Assembly (NCBI GenBank): GCA_009845505.1
Contig: VXZL01000546.1
Coordinates: 1 to 28,522, forward strand
Origin: Candidatus Poribacteria bacterium
GTDB taxonomy: Bacteria; Poribacteria; WGA-4E; WGA-3G
Length of the DNA stretch: 28,522 bases
Reading direction: 5' to 3'
In this document: positions 7,510 to 15,094 of the stretch, piece by piece
How the letters are laid out: every line of letters begins with the position of its first letter
Position numbering within the stretch: the first letter of the stretch is position 1
Notes under the pieces: generated by a model
What the model was told of the DNA's origin: nothing
The model's database searches: none
The model's input: only the letters and a program-made list of their open reading frames with translations
Made by a program: the position numbers and the translations under genes

Positions 7510-8511
7510 GTGAAAACCGTGAAATCCATTTTTTATTTATTTAGCGCGCTATTTGTTTTCGTTTTCCTCTCCGCTGCTTTCGCAAAAGCTCCAGCGACCA
7601 CCAAAATAGCATTCACATCAAACCGCGATGGTAATTTTGAAATTTATACGATGAACCCTGATGGGTCGGACCAGATAAACTTAACGCAACATCGCGCCGC
7701 CGATCAGAATCCGGTTTGGTCACCGACAGGTGAGCAAATTCTTTTCGTCTCTGATAGACACGAAATGAAGGACCTCTACCTTATGGACGCGGACGGGACG
7801 AACGTTCGTAAAGTATTCCCAAACTTAGTCGGTAGACAACACCCAACGTGGTCGCCTGACGGGAAACAACTATCTTATCACCGATTCGATAAACTCGCCA
7901 TCTATGTTGCTTCAAGCGATGGGGAGAGGGAGGAGAAATTGGTGAACGGCTTGTGGCCCGTGTGGTCCCCGAACGGCTCTGAAATAGCATTCGTTGCCGA
8001 TAAAAACTTCGCGCTTATTGCTGAACGCGTCCTCCAAGTCGAAGCCCCTAAGATTCAGATTATCAATCTACAAACTAAGACGGAAGCAGCACTTCTTCCC
8101 GGAAAGGAGCTGATGTTCCATCCCGCCTGGTCCCCCAATGGGAATAAAATCGCCTTTTCTTGGATAGATCTGGATGCTATCCCTGCCATTGGTAAAGATA
8201 TTGCAGATAACGAGTCGGTCTATGTCGTCAACAGAGACGGTAGCGAACTGAGGCAGATTGCTGATGCAGAGGATGGCGCAACATCCCACCCCATCTGGGC
8301 ACCGCAGGGAGATGAACTTATTTATGAAAAACAGATCCGTGAAACCGTCCACCTCTTCAAAATCGCCTTGGCTGATGGAATTCCAGAAAAACTCACAGAT
8401 CGTGGTGATAATGTAGGTGCGGATTGGTTCGATCCGGCGTTTGCCTTGCCAGTCTCGCCACAACCCCAGCTGTTAACAACAGTCTGGGGGAAGATAAAAA
8501 CCAGAGATTGA
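7510..8511 (+). CDS. Secreted TolB/PD40-type beta-propeller protein
   Basis: A 333-residue protein with a signal peptide (residues 1-25, ending FLSAAFA) and repeated PD40 blades: KIAFTSNRDGNFEIYTMNPDG, then PVWSPTGEQILFVSDR, PTWSPDGKQLSYHRF, PVWSPNGSEIAFVADK, PAWSPNGNKIAFSWID and PIWAPQGDELIYEKQ. This gives about six blades, as in the TolB propeller, without TolB's N-terminal domain. Such proteins act in the periplasm or at the surface as binding scaffolds. The start is GTG, 22 bases after the permease stop. The stop TGA is followed in the same frame by a copy of the permease's last codons, so the gene is enclosed by two copies of that 3' end. Partner unknown; co-expression with the permease is likely. 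Confidence 0.88.
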   Translation: MKTVKSIFYLFSALFVFVFLSAAFAKAPATTKIAFTSNRDGNFEIYTMNPDGSDQINLTQHRAADQNPVWSPTGEQILFVSDRHEMKDLYLMDADGTNVRKVFPNLVGRQHPTWSPDGKQLSYHRFDKLAIYVASSDGEREEKLVNGLWPVWSPNGSEIAFVADKNFALIAERVLQVEAPKIQIINLQTKTEAALLPGKELMFHPAWSPNGNKIAFSWIDLDAIPAIGKDIADNESVYVVNRDGSELRQIADAEDGATSHPIWAPQGDELIYEKQIRETVHLFKIALADGIPEKLTDRGDNVGADWFDPAFALPVSPQPQLLTTVWGKIKTRD

Positions 8512-8601
8512 CGAAAAGTGGTTGATGTGTTACTGCTCTGCTTTTCTGGAATCGTGTTGACGACCGTGGCATTCCTGAAATTTTTCAGGTTGGATATTTG
8601 A
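8512..8601 (+). pseudogene. Remnant of the C-terminal helix of a 6048-like permease
   Basis: Directly after the TGA of the propeller gene and in the same frame, 29 codons read RKVVDVLLLCFSGIVLTTVA followed by FLKFFRLDI and a stop. The end of the permease at 7410-7487 reads IDLLLLCFFAIVFTTVA followed by the identical FLKFFRLDI. About 80 percent of the last 83 bases match by hand count, and the final 29 (7461-7489 and 8575-8603) are identical. No start codon or upstream permease sequence remains. It is either the residue of a second permease copy or a duplicated target site. Confidence 0.7.
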
Positions 8602-8636
8602 TGTTGCACGGCACACCCAATTTTAGAGGCAAAAAG

Positions 8637-8669
8637 AAAAAAGAAGATTTTCTCCGAATCTTCTTTTTT
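8637..8669. terminator. Intrinsic terminator, probably bidirectional
   Basis: A 13-base perfect stem, AAAAAAGAAGATT (8637-8649) with AATCTTCTTTTTT (8657-8669), and a 7-base loop. The T-run lies in the 3' arm, and the symmetrical A-run allows use on either strand. It ends the 6048-8601 unit just before the sigma promoter. Confidence 0.75.
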
Positions 8670-8678
8670 ATATAATTA

Positions 8679-8707
8679 TGCAACCATTTTTCCTCAACGC
8701 GCGTCAT
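8679..8707 (+). promoter_or_regulatory. Predicted ECF-type promoter of the first sigma gene
   Basis: TGCAACC (8679-8685), 16 bases, then CGTCAT (8702-8707). ECF promoters commonly have an AAC core at -35 and CGTC-like -10. The same two words occur with 17-base spacing at 16904-16932. The position right after a terminator and before a sigma gene suggests autoregulation. Confidence 0.6.
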
Positions 8708-8861
8708 TAATGGGCAATTCGGGATTAACGCCACCTCTTTGCTTCCTCAATTGACGAATAGGATCGAAGCAGTTATAGTTAACTGGAGAGCTTATCAGGA
8801 ACGCTTGATGAACGCGTAACTCCTACGCCCCATACGAAAAATCCCTTCTTGGAGGTATCCG
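8708..8861 (+). other. 5' leader of the first sigma gene
   Basis: About 150 bases between the predicted promoter and the start codon. I see no gene in it. It contains an 8-base palindrome AGTTAACT (8777-8784), the string CCCATACGAAAAAT that resembles CCCTACGAAAAAAT in the 16933-17031 leader, and the ribosome-binding site GGAGG (8851-8855). Confidence 0.4.
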
Positions 8862-10193
8862 ATGCAAAATGACGCTGAATTAATTCGCCGCACACTTGAT
8901 GGCGATGAAACCGCTTTCACCACGCTCGTGAAAAAACACCAGAAACACGTCCACGCCCTCGCGTGGCGCAAAATTGGGGACTTCCATATCGCTGAAGATA
9001 TTACGCAAGAGACCTTTCTGAAAGTCCATCAAAATCTGGCAACCCTGAAAGAACTGGAGCGATTTCCGGGATGGCTATATGTGATTGTGACCCGGTGCTG
9101 CATTGCGCGGCTCCGGAAGAAACGGCTGCATGCCCAACTCGTGGAGGATATTGACCTTATGAGAAAAGGAAAAGACACCTATTCCCAACATGTGGCAGAT
9201 GAGCAAGCAAAAACAGTAACTGAAGCACAGCGAGAAGTCGTCAAAAAATTGCTTGCCAAATTACAAGAGAGCGATCGCACCATCATAACACTTTACTACT
9301 TCGGAGAGATGACGTGTGAAGAAATTAGCAAGTTTCTGGGGGTATCCGCCAATACGATTAAGAGTCGGCTCAGTCGCGCCCGTCAACGTTTGAAGAAGGA
9401 AGAACCCTTGATTCAAGAGGCACTCAGCACCTTCCAGATCTCTCCAAATTTGACTGAGAACATCATACAAGCCGTGAAAGACAAAGGAGGCGGCATCAAA
9501 CCTGCACCACCGAAAGGAAACACGCCCCAGCTCCCTTGGGCAGTAACCGCTTCAACTGCTATCGTGGCACTGCTGATCCTCGGAATGGGCAATGAATATA
9601 TAACCTATTTCCAGCACCCCTACAGTTTAGACGCGACTTCGGAGATGAGAATTGACATCGTAGAGGCACCTGCGGCACCTATGAGGCAGGTTAAACCCGC
9701 CGTGAAAACCCAACTCGGTCGCACAGATACACCGGGAAGAAACACCGGATCCAGTCCAGGGGCAGATACCCACCGAATGGCAGCTCTCGAAGCAAAAGAC
9801 CCGGAAGTGCTAACAGAAGAAACACAGCAGACGCAGATGGAGGTATTGGACTTTTTTCGGATGCCGGAAAGCGGGCATCTGGACTATACCGTTGTCCACA
9901 TTGATGCCACAGCGTTTGAAGACGGCGGGATGTTAACGATTGACATTCGCGTCGGTAGCGGCGAAGCAGCGGGTTCATTCGACCTATTTGATGGCGACAG
10001 CAAACTTCCAAGGGGAGGCATACGTAGATCAAGCGATGCGCTTGCACATCAGTGGGGAATCCCACCCGGTGGTACAGGAACAATCACCTATCAATTTGAC
10101 AAGGGGCAAGCCTTTCGATTGGGAGCTGCAAGCGATTGGCAGAGCGAAAAAGGAAGTACCAACGCCTTTTACGCACAAATTTCCATTCGGTAA
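8862..10193 (+). CDS. Membrane-anchored ECF sigma factor with C-terminal extracytoplasmic domain
   Basis: A 443-residue fusion. Residues about 5-75 are sigma70 region 2 (GDETAFTTLVKKHQKHVHAL, then AEDITQETFLKVHQ). Residues about 123-177 are region 4 (TCEEISKFLGVSANTIKSRL, then SRARQRL). A Pro/Gly linker leads to one membrane helix near 224-242 (WAVTASTAIVALLILGMG), then a low-complexity stretch. A final domain of about 100 residues (343-443) shares more than half its residues with the C-terminus of the next, secreted protein. With the sigma part in the cytoplasm, the last domain must face outward. Typical ECF factors are about 200 residues with a separate anti-sigma; none is encoded here. GGAGG six bases before ATG fixes the start. 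Confidence 0.9.
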   Translation: MQNDAELIRRTLDGDETAFTTLVKKHQKHVHALAWRKIGDFHIAEDITQETFLKVHQNLATLKELERFPGWLYVIVTRCCIARLRKKRLHAQLVEDIDLMRKGKDTYSQHVADEQAKTVTEAQREVVKKLLAKLQESDRTIITLYYFGEMTCEEISKFLGVSANTIKSRLSRARQRLKKEEPLIQEALSTFQISPNLTENIIQAVKDKGGGIKPAPPKGNTPQLPWAVTASTAIVALLILGMGNEYITYFQHPYSLDATSEMRIDIVEAPAAPMRQVKPAVKTQLGRTDTPGRNTGSSPGADTHRMAALEAKDPEVLTEETQQTQMEVLDFFRMPESGHLDYTVVHIDATAFEDGGMLTIDIRVGSGEAAGSFDLFDGDSKLPRGGIRRSSDALAHQWGIPPGGTGTITYQFDKGQAFRLGAASDWQSEKGSTNAFYAQISIR

Positions 10194-10237
10194 TCCTATT
10201 TTTACTTATTCTTTCAACTTTGTTTGGAGGTTTGAAA

Positions 10238-11905
10238 ATGAAGAAATTAGGCATCGGGAACCTTCTGATTTCTGTTCTGTTCCTGCCATACTGGGGATTT
10301 GCAGCTGACACACCCACTGCCAACAGAATCACTCTCACGCTTGACAGCGACGCTAACGTTGTCGTCAAAGGCTTTATCGCCCCGATTGCGTACACCGGAA
10401 GCAATTTCCATGTAGAGTGGGACGCACTGGCGAACCTACGAGTCGCCGAGCCTGAAAAGCAGTATCCGACAGCGGTCTTTCAGGCGTTTCTTCCGACGGA
10501 AGTAGGCTTACGAAAGGGGAGCGGGAAAACGTTCCTCCAAAGGTTGCAAAGCCTCCTCCGCGAAAATCCGACATCACGTGGGAATGGTGTCTCTGTTGGC
10601 GATCTCTGGGAAATCGAACAAGACGGTTTACTGGCGTTGCTGAGGCAACTTCACCCGAACCCACATCTCGATATGCACATCAATTCGGGAGATTCGCGCG
10701 GGGCATGGGCGTGTCTACGTGCCTACAATGCCGAAATAGCCCACATCGTGTTTCGCGTTCATGCAGAGTTCAGGTTAGCGGACGGTTGGTTCACCCCTTC
10801 ACAGTTTACTGGACATCTCGTCCTCAACCGTCCAGACGAGAAAGTCGCCTTCTTTCAAATGTACGTCCCTCACGGCACACTCAACTTCGATGTCAACCGA
10901 TACCATAACGATAGGCGCATCTTTACAACGGATGCCGGCTTCTGCCCGCAAATCGAACTTCGTGCCGGTACAGAAACTATAATTCAAGATACCCAATTCT
11001 CTGAAGCAATACCTCTATCAGAAGCCGAACGTATCTTAATACGACGTTTTTACAAATCACAGTACATTAACTGGGTATCGGTAGATGCAGCTTTAGAAAT
11101 GGCACGGGCAGAACAGAAACCGATTCACATTGTTTCAACAAATGGTCCACTGACTGATGAAGCGTGCGGAGGGAGCGGCAAGAGCCTGAGGGCAGTTGCT
11201 CTCTCTGATGATAAAAATATCGAACTCTTGAACGACAGTTTTATCAACACGTGGGTACTCAATACCGACATGAAACGCTTACGAGATGCAAACACTATTG
11301 ACGACCTACCGCCTTTGACACAAATCATCGTTCAGGGCTGGAAGAGACTCTCACCTATAGATTCTTTGATTATCTCACCTGAACTTGAACTCATGGGTAG
11401 GCAGCCTGTTAACGAGCTCCCCTTGCGCAATAAGGCGAAGGCGTATCGGCTGTTCCTTTCAGAAGCGTTGGCAGGAAAACGCCCCGGAGTCGGTGAGAGC
11501 ATCCCGATGCCACTGTCAAGCAGTCGCGGGGTTGTCCTCGACCGGATACAACCGTCCGTGGAAGTACTGGACACTTTTGGTTATGCGACTGCCCCTCAAG
11601 ATGCCACTGTTATAAGAATTGATACGACCGCCTTTGAAAACGGCGGCACACTCACCATCGCCATTCAAGTTGGTAGGGCAGACCTTGTCGGTTCGTTCGA
11701 TCTGTTCCCTGGCGACAGTGCACTTCAGACAGAAGGAACACCTCAGAACGCACTCGCCCAGGCATGGGGAATCCAACCCCGTGAAACCGGAACAATCACT
11801 TATCGATTTGACAAGGGGCAGGTCTTTCAACTCCGTGCCACTGGCGGTTGGGTCAATCAGGAAGGAGGCACCAACGCTTTTCGAGCCCGAATCTCTGTTC
11901 GGTAA
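10238..11905 (+). CDS. Secreted thioredoxin-like protein sharing the sigma factor's C-terminal domain
   Basis: A 555-residue exported protein. The start chosen is ATG 10238, with TGGAGG upstream and a clean signal peptide (MKKLGIGNLLISVLFLPYWG, then FAA). The frame runs further upstream but overlaps the sigma gene. Residues about 280-420 look like a thioredoxin fold: a DAALEMARAEQKPIHIV strand-helix, then DEACGGSGKSLRAVALSDD, FINTWVLNTD, and a later strand around SLIISPELELMG. The usual CxxC reads Cys310-Gly-Gly-Ser, so at most a single thiol. Residues about 455-555 repeat the sigma factor's C-terminal domain (TGTITYRFDKGQVFQL and NAFRARISVR). It follows the sigma gene by 44 bases, so the two are probably co-transcribed. 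Role unknown; a ligand or competitor for the same partner as the sigma domain is plausible. Confidence 0.82.
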   Translation: MKKLGIGNLLISVLFLPYWGFAADTPTANRITLTLDSDANVVVKGFIAPIAYTGSNFHVEWDALANLRVAEPEKQYPTAVFQAFLPTEVGLRKGSGKTFLQRLQSLLRENPTSRGNGVSVGDLWEIEQDGLLALLRQLHPNPHLDMHINSGDSRGAWACLRAYNAEIAHIVFRVHAEFRLADGWFTPSQFTGHLVLNRPDEKVAFFQMYVPHGTLNFDVNRYHNDRRIFTTDAGFCPQIELRAGTETIIQDTQFSEAIPLSEAERILIRRFYKSQYINWVSVDAALEMARAEQKPIHIVSTNGPLTDEACGGSGKSLRAVALSDDKNIELLNDSFINTWVLNTDMKRLRDANTIDDLPPLTQIIVQGWKRLSPIDSLIISPELELMGRQPVNELPLRNKAKAYRLFLSEALAGKRPGVGESIPMPLSSSRGVVLDRIQPSVEVLDTFGYATAPQDATVIRIDTTAFENGGTLTIAIQVGRADLVGSFDLFPGDSALQTEGTPQNALAQAWGIQPRETGTITYRFDKGQVFQLRATGGWVNQEGGTNAFRARISVR

Positions 11906-11933
11906 GCTCCTGATAGCCTTTTTTGAAAAATTA

Positions 11934-11963
11934 AGCAACTTTTTTGCCCTTAGATTGTATCTT
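11934..11963 (+). promoter_or_regulatory. Possible degenerate ECF-type promoter before the 12032 permease
   Basis: AGCAACT (11934-11940), TTTTTGCCCT and seven more bases, then TATCTT (11958-11963): a 17-base spacer. The -35 and the following T-run plus GCC closely match the site at 16904, but the -10 does not read CGTC. Listed as tentative. Confidence 0.3.
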
Positions 11964-11989
11964 TAATTAATAAAGACCTTTCAGGGTTG

Positions 11990-12001
11990 TCAGTTAACTG
12001 A
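11990..12001. promoter_or_regulatory. 12-base perfect palindrome before the 12032 permease
   Basis: TCAGTTAACTGA is a perfect palindrome 30 bases before the start codon, possibly an operator. Flanking TTTCAG and CTGAAA also make a small inverted repeat. Confidence 0.3.
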
Positions 12002-12031
12002 AAACCAATAACCAACACCGAGGTTTAGATT

Positions 12032-13507
12032 ATGTTACACACCCTAATACGCCAAGAACTCGTGGGACATTTGATGAGCGCGCGGTTTTTAGCCGCCGTT
12101 GTGATTACGCTCCTGCTCGTTGTCGCCAATACCGTTGTGCTGATTGACGCTCACGAAAACCGAGTCGCGAGTTACAGCCAACAAGCGAAAGTCCATCGTG
12201 AGAAAGCGGTAGAGGCAGAAACCTATTCGCAGTTAGAACTTTTCGTTGAACGCCCCCCGAATCCGCTTAGCCTTTTGAGTGCCGGATTAGAGAAGCGTCT
12301 CGGGACAACCGTTGAAATTTATCACGGCGAGGTGCCGACGATTTCAAGCGTCTCCGCACGAAACTTGGAGAACCCGTACCTAAATCTTTTTTCTCAGATC
12401 GATCTGGTGTCTATCTTTCAAGTGGTGCTAAGTCTACTCGCACTGCTTTTCGCTTACGATGCAATCGCAGGCGATTGGGAAAGCGGCACCTTGCGTCTGG
12501 TTATCTCGCATCCGGTCCGGCGAGGGACAATTCTATTTGCCAAATATCTCGCCGCGATGGTGTGTCTGCTGCTGCCTGTGCTGATGAGCTTACTGATAGT
12601 GATGCTTCAGCTTTCCCTCGCCAGTTCGATTCAGCTGGATGCAACAGATTTTCTGAGGGTTGGTGGAATCGTCGGTACTACAATTGTCTACTTATCTGTT
12701 TTTTATCTGATTGGACTGTTGATTTCCACTATGACCCGCCGCACGGCTACGTCCCTGATGCTCTGTATGTTTCTATGGGTCGTTTTGGTACTTGTTTATC
12801 CGAACTGGAGTCGATTTACCCTTAATCCCGTGGGCGATATGCGCGCAGAAAGACAATCCGCGAATCAACAGATTAATCAAATTTGGGAAGAAGTCGAACG
12901 GGAAGAACAACGGTTCTTAGCCAACAGTCCGCTTGAGGGGGAACCGCCTCGGTTTAATATCGGTTATTCAGGATCATCATCTTCTTCCGACAGAAGATAT
13001 GGGTTTAACATGATCAAAGTGAACGCCGATTCAGAACCGAGTCTCCCGCATTTCCAAAACTATCAAGCGTTCATCGGTACAACGCACATCCGCGCAGCAG
13101 AAAAGGCAGGATTGATAAACGAACAACGCTTGGCACGAACCACCATTCGACAAGCAACATGGGATGAACGGTTGATGAAATTCAGCCCAGCAAGCCTCTA
13201 TACCTTTGCAACTTCCGCCTGGGCAGGCACGGATATGAATGGCATGTTAGATTTCGTCGGCGCAGTCCAGGCATACCGCCAGATACTGATTGACTATTTG
13301 CACGATAAAGACGCGTTTGCGAGTCGACGCTGGTTTGCTTCTGACCAAGGTGCAGTAGATTGGTGGGATTTGCCGCAGTTTCGCTTCGCGCGGGCGGATG
13401 TCTCCGAAAACGCACAACGCGCCCTGCCAGATGTATCAATTCTTTTCCTCATGAATCTGGTGCTGTTTATGGTAAGCTTTCTGATTTTTATCAGAGTTGA
13501 AGTTTAA
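12032..13507 (+). CDS. ABC-2-type transporter permease, type 1 (partner of 13521)
   Basis: A 491-residue inner-membrane permease. The plan matches the other permeases here: N-terminal IRQELVGHLMSARF, a first helix, an outside loop of about 90 residues, then the signature helix FAYDAIAGDWESGTLRLVI (about residues 140-158). More helices run to about 265, then a second outside domain and a last helix ending FIRVEV. The usual GERExGT reads GDWESGT, replacing the conserved Arg. The end of the second loop (YLHDKDAFASRRWFASDQGA, followed by a DLP motif) closely matches the minus-strand permease at 25417 (YLKDKKAFSSRAWFSTDKGA), which marks the two as the same subtype. The stop is 13 bases before the next permease's start, so the pair is translated together and probably forms a heterodimer. 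Confidence 0.9.
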   Translation: MLHTLIRQELVGHLMSARFLAAVVITLLLVVANTVVLIDAHENRVASYSQQAKVHREKAVEAETYSQLELFVERPPNPLSLLSAGLEKRLGTTVEIYHGEVPTISSVSARNLENPYLNLFSQIDLVSIFQVVLSLLALLFAYDAIAGDWESGTLRLVISHPVRRGTILFAKYLAAMVCLLLPVLMSLLIVMLQLSLASSIQLDATDFLRVGGIVGTTIVYLSVFYLIGLLISTMTRRTATSLMLCMFLWVVLVLVYPNWSRFTLNPVGDMRAERQSANQQINQIWEEVEREEQRFLANSPLEGEPPRFNIGYSGSSSSSDRRYGFNMIKVNADSEPSLPHFQNYQAFIGTTHIRAAEKAGLINEQRLARTTIRQATWDERLMKFSPASLYTFATSAWAGTDMNGMLDFVGAVQAYRQILIDYLHDKDAFASRRWFASDQGAVDWWDLPQFRFARADVSENAQRALPDVSILFLMNLVLFMVSFLIFIRVEV

Positions 13508-13520
13508 AGGAGAAAACACA

Positions 13521-15080
13521 ATGATTAGACATATCATTCAAAGAGAGTTCTTTGACCATCTCAACAGCCTCCGCTTCGCCTTGACTGTCATCATCATGGC
13601 AGCACTCATGATAACCAATGCCGTGGTGCACCTTCAGAGCCAGCCAGACAAGGTCCGGAGCTATTCTGAGAACGTCGCCCGTGACCGCGACACATTGCAG
13701 TCGCGGACGGAGCTCTATGAACTCCTGAGAAAGGGGCCTGGGACACTTTACAAACAGCCATCCGCATTGACTTTCATTGCAGACAGCGCGGATGCCTTTT
13801 TGCCGAATCGCGGCACGCAAAATTGGGGATCCTGGAGTAGAACTGCGGGATTAGGCATACAAGTCAAAAGCATCTGGTCGGCGGACTATCCCACCGCCAA
13901 TCCGAATGCGCGGGACCTACGTCCCAAGGCGACAAAGATAGACTACGTATTTATCATTACCTATCTACTCTCTTTCATTCCCCTCTTGTTTACCTTCGAT
14001 GCCCTCTCTGGCGAAAGAGAAAGCGGAACGCTCCGATTATGCCTCGCCAACCCGATTTCGCGTCCCGCACTCTTAGTCGGAAAGTTCTTAGGTACCCTGA
14101 TAGCCGTTCTCATTCCGTTCTGTTTTGCAGTACTGTTGAATCTGGCGGTAATTTCCACAGATAGTTGGACGCAGCTCGGGGCGGCAGACTGGGGACGTTT
14201 GGGGATGATTATGCTGATCGCCTTAGGTTACGCCAGTATCTTCATCGCAATCGGGTTGATGGTCTCCGCTGGCACGCGAGACACCCGGGTGAGTCTCGTC
14301 GTGCTGTTGATTATCTGGGTGGCACTCGTCGTCTTTATGCCTTCCACTCTCGGCACGCTCTCCACAAAATGGATGTCTCCCGTCCAAACCGCTCATCAAA
14401 GGGAAACCGCAAAAAGGCGCGCGCTTGAGCAGATTAACGATGATTTCGACCAGCAAATGATGGACAAAGCGCAATCACAAACCGGAGGTCTTCTCAGTCA
14501 ACTCATGGACCTTGCGAAAACCTCGCCGAAAGAAGCGGAAAAATTGGCAAAGGAGAAACAAGCAGAACTTATGGCGGCGATGGCGAAAGCCGAAGCCGAA
14601 AAGGCAGATGCAGATGAGGAAGAATTGCGTATCAAGGCTGAGTTTGTCAACAAAGATGTCGAAATCCGGGAGCGGCTAAACCGCGAGCATTTAAGGGCAC
14701 AACTCGCGCAAGTCCAGCGCGCCAGGGCGGTGACACGTTTCTCGCCAGCAGCCATCGTCCAATACGCCCTTGAATCTATGACTGGTACGGGGTTGAACCG
14801 CCACCTGCAATTTCTTGACAGTGTGCACCTTCATATCAGACAGTTCCGAGACTTCATCATTGAAACCGATCGTGCCGATACAGAAAGCCCCCATATCATC
14901 GGAATCCCGGAGGGAATGTCCAACAAGCCGATTTCACCGCAGGCACTTCCAAACTTCGAGGATAAAATCACTTTTAGCGATACCTTCAACGCAGCAATAC
15001 TGGATATACTGTTGCTCGTCGGACTGCTCGGCGTATTTCTTTTAGGGGCATTCCTGATTTTTATCCGTTCAGAGGTATAA
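13521..15080 (+). CDS. ABC-2-type transporter permease, type 2 (partner of 12032)
   Basis: A 519-residue inner-membrane permease. The start is ATG 13521, with AAAGGAG nine bases upstream. The signature FTFDALSGERESGTLRLCL lies near residues 157-175. The first outside loop contains GPGTLYKQPSALTFIAD, matching RGPGEIPKFPSPMTFCAD of the minus-strand permease at 23875. The C-terminal loop (ETDRADTESPHIIGIPEGMS, then NKPISP) matches ETEDQSDPESLHIYPVKEGL, then SQKPVNP, of that gene, so these two form one subtype. The second outside domain here has an extra Ala/Glu/Lys-rich coiled coil (about residues 310-410) not seen in its relative. The last helix ends FIRSEV. Operon: 12032, this gene, then the 15095 gene at a 14-base gap. 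Confidence 0.9.
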   Translation: MIRHIIQREFFDHLNSLRFALTVIIMAALMITNAVVHLQSQPDKVRSYSENVARDRDTLQSRTELYELLRKGPGTLYKQPSALTFIADSADAFLPNRGTQNWGSWSRTAGLGIQVKSIWSADYPTANPNARDLRPKATKIDYVFIITYLLSFIPLLFTFDALSGERESGTLRLCLANPISRPALLVGKFLGTLIAVLIPFCFAVLLNLAVISTDSWTQLGAADWGRLGMIMLIALGYASIFIAIGLMVSAGTRDTRVSLVVLLIIWVALVVFMPSTLGTLSTKWMSPVQTAHQRETAKRRALEQINDDFDQQMMDKAQSQTGGLLSQLMDLAKTSPKEAEKLAKEKQAELMAAMAKAEAEKADADEEELRIKAEFVNKDVEIRERLNREHLRAQLAQVQRARAVTRFSPAAIVQYALESMTGTGLNRHLQFLDSVHLHIRQFRDFIIETDRADTESPHIIGIPEGMSNKPISPQALPNFEDKITFSDTFNAAILDILLLVGLLGVFLLGAFLIFIRSEV

Positions 15081-15094
15081 AAAAGGAAAAAACT

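Noticed and set aside
10136..10237. An upstream in-frame start for the thioredoxin-like protein
   Set aside because: It would overlap the sigma gene by 58 bases and place charged residues before a second hydrophobic stretch. ATG 10238 has TGGAGG upstream and a clean signal peptide.
8777..12001. AGTTAACT palindrome before both the first sigma gene and the 12032 permease as a shared operator
   Set aside because: An 8-base palindrome recurring twice in 28 kb is not unusual and the flanking bases do not match.
13497..13520. A TTG start for the 13521 permease
   Set aside because: It overlaps the previous permease and has no ribosome-binding site; ATG 13521 follows AAAGGAG at normal spacing.
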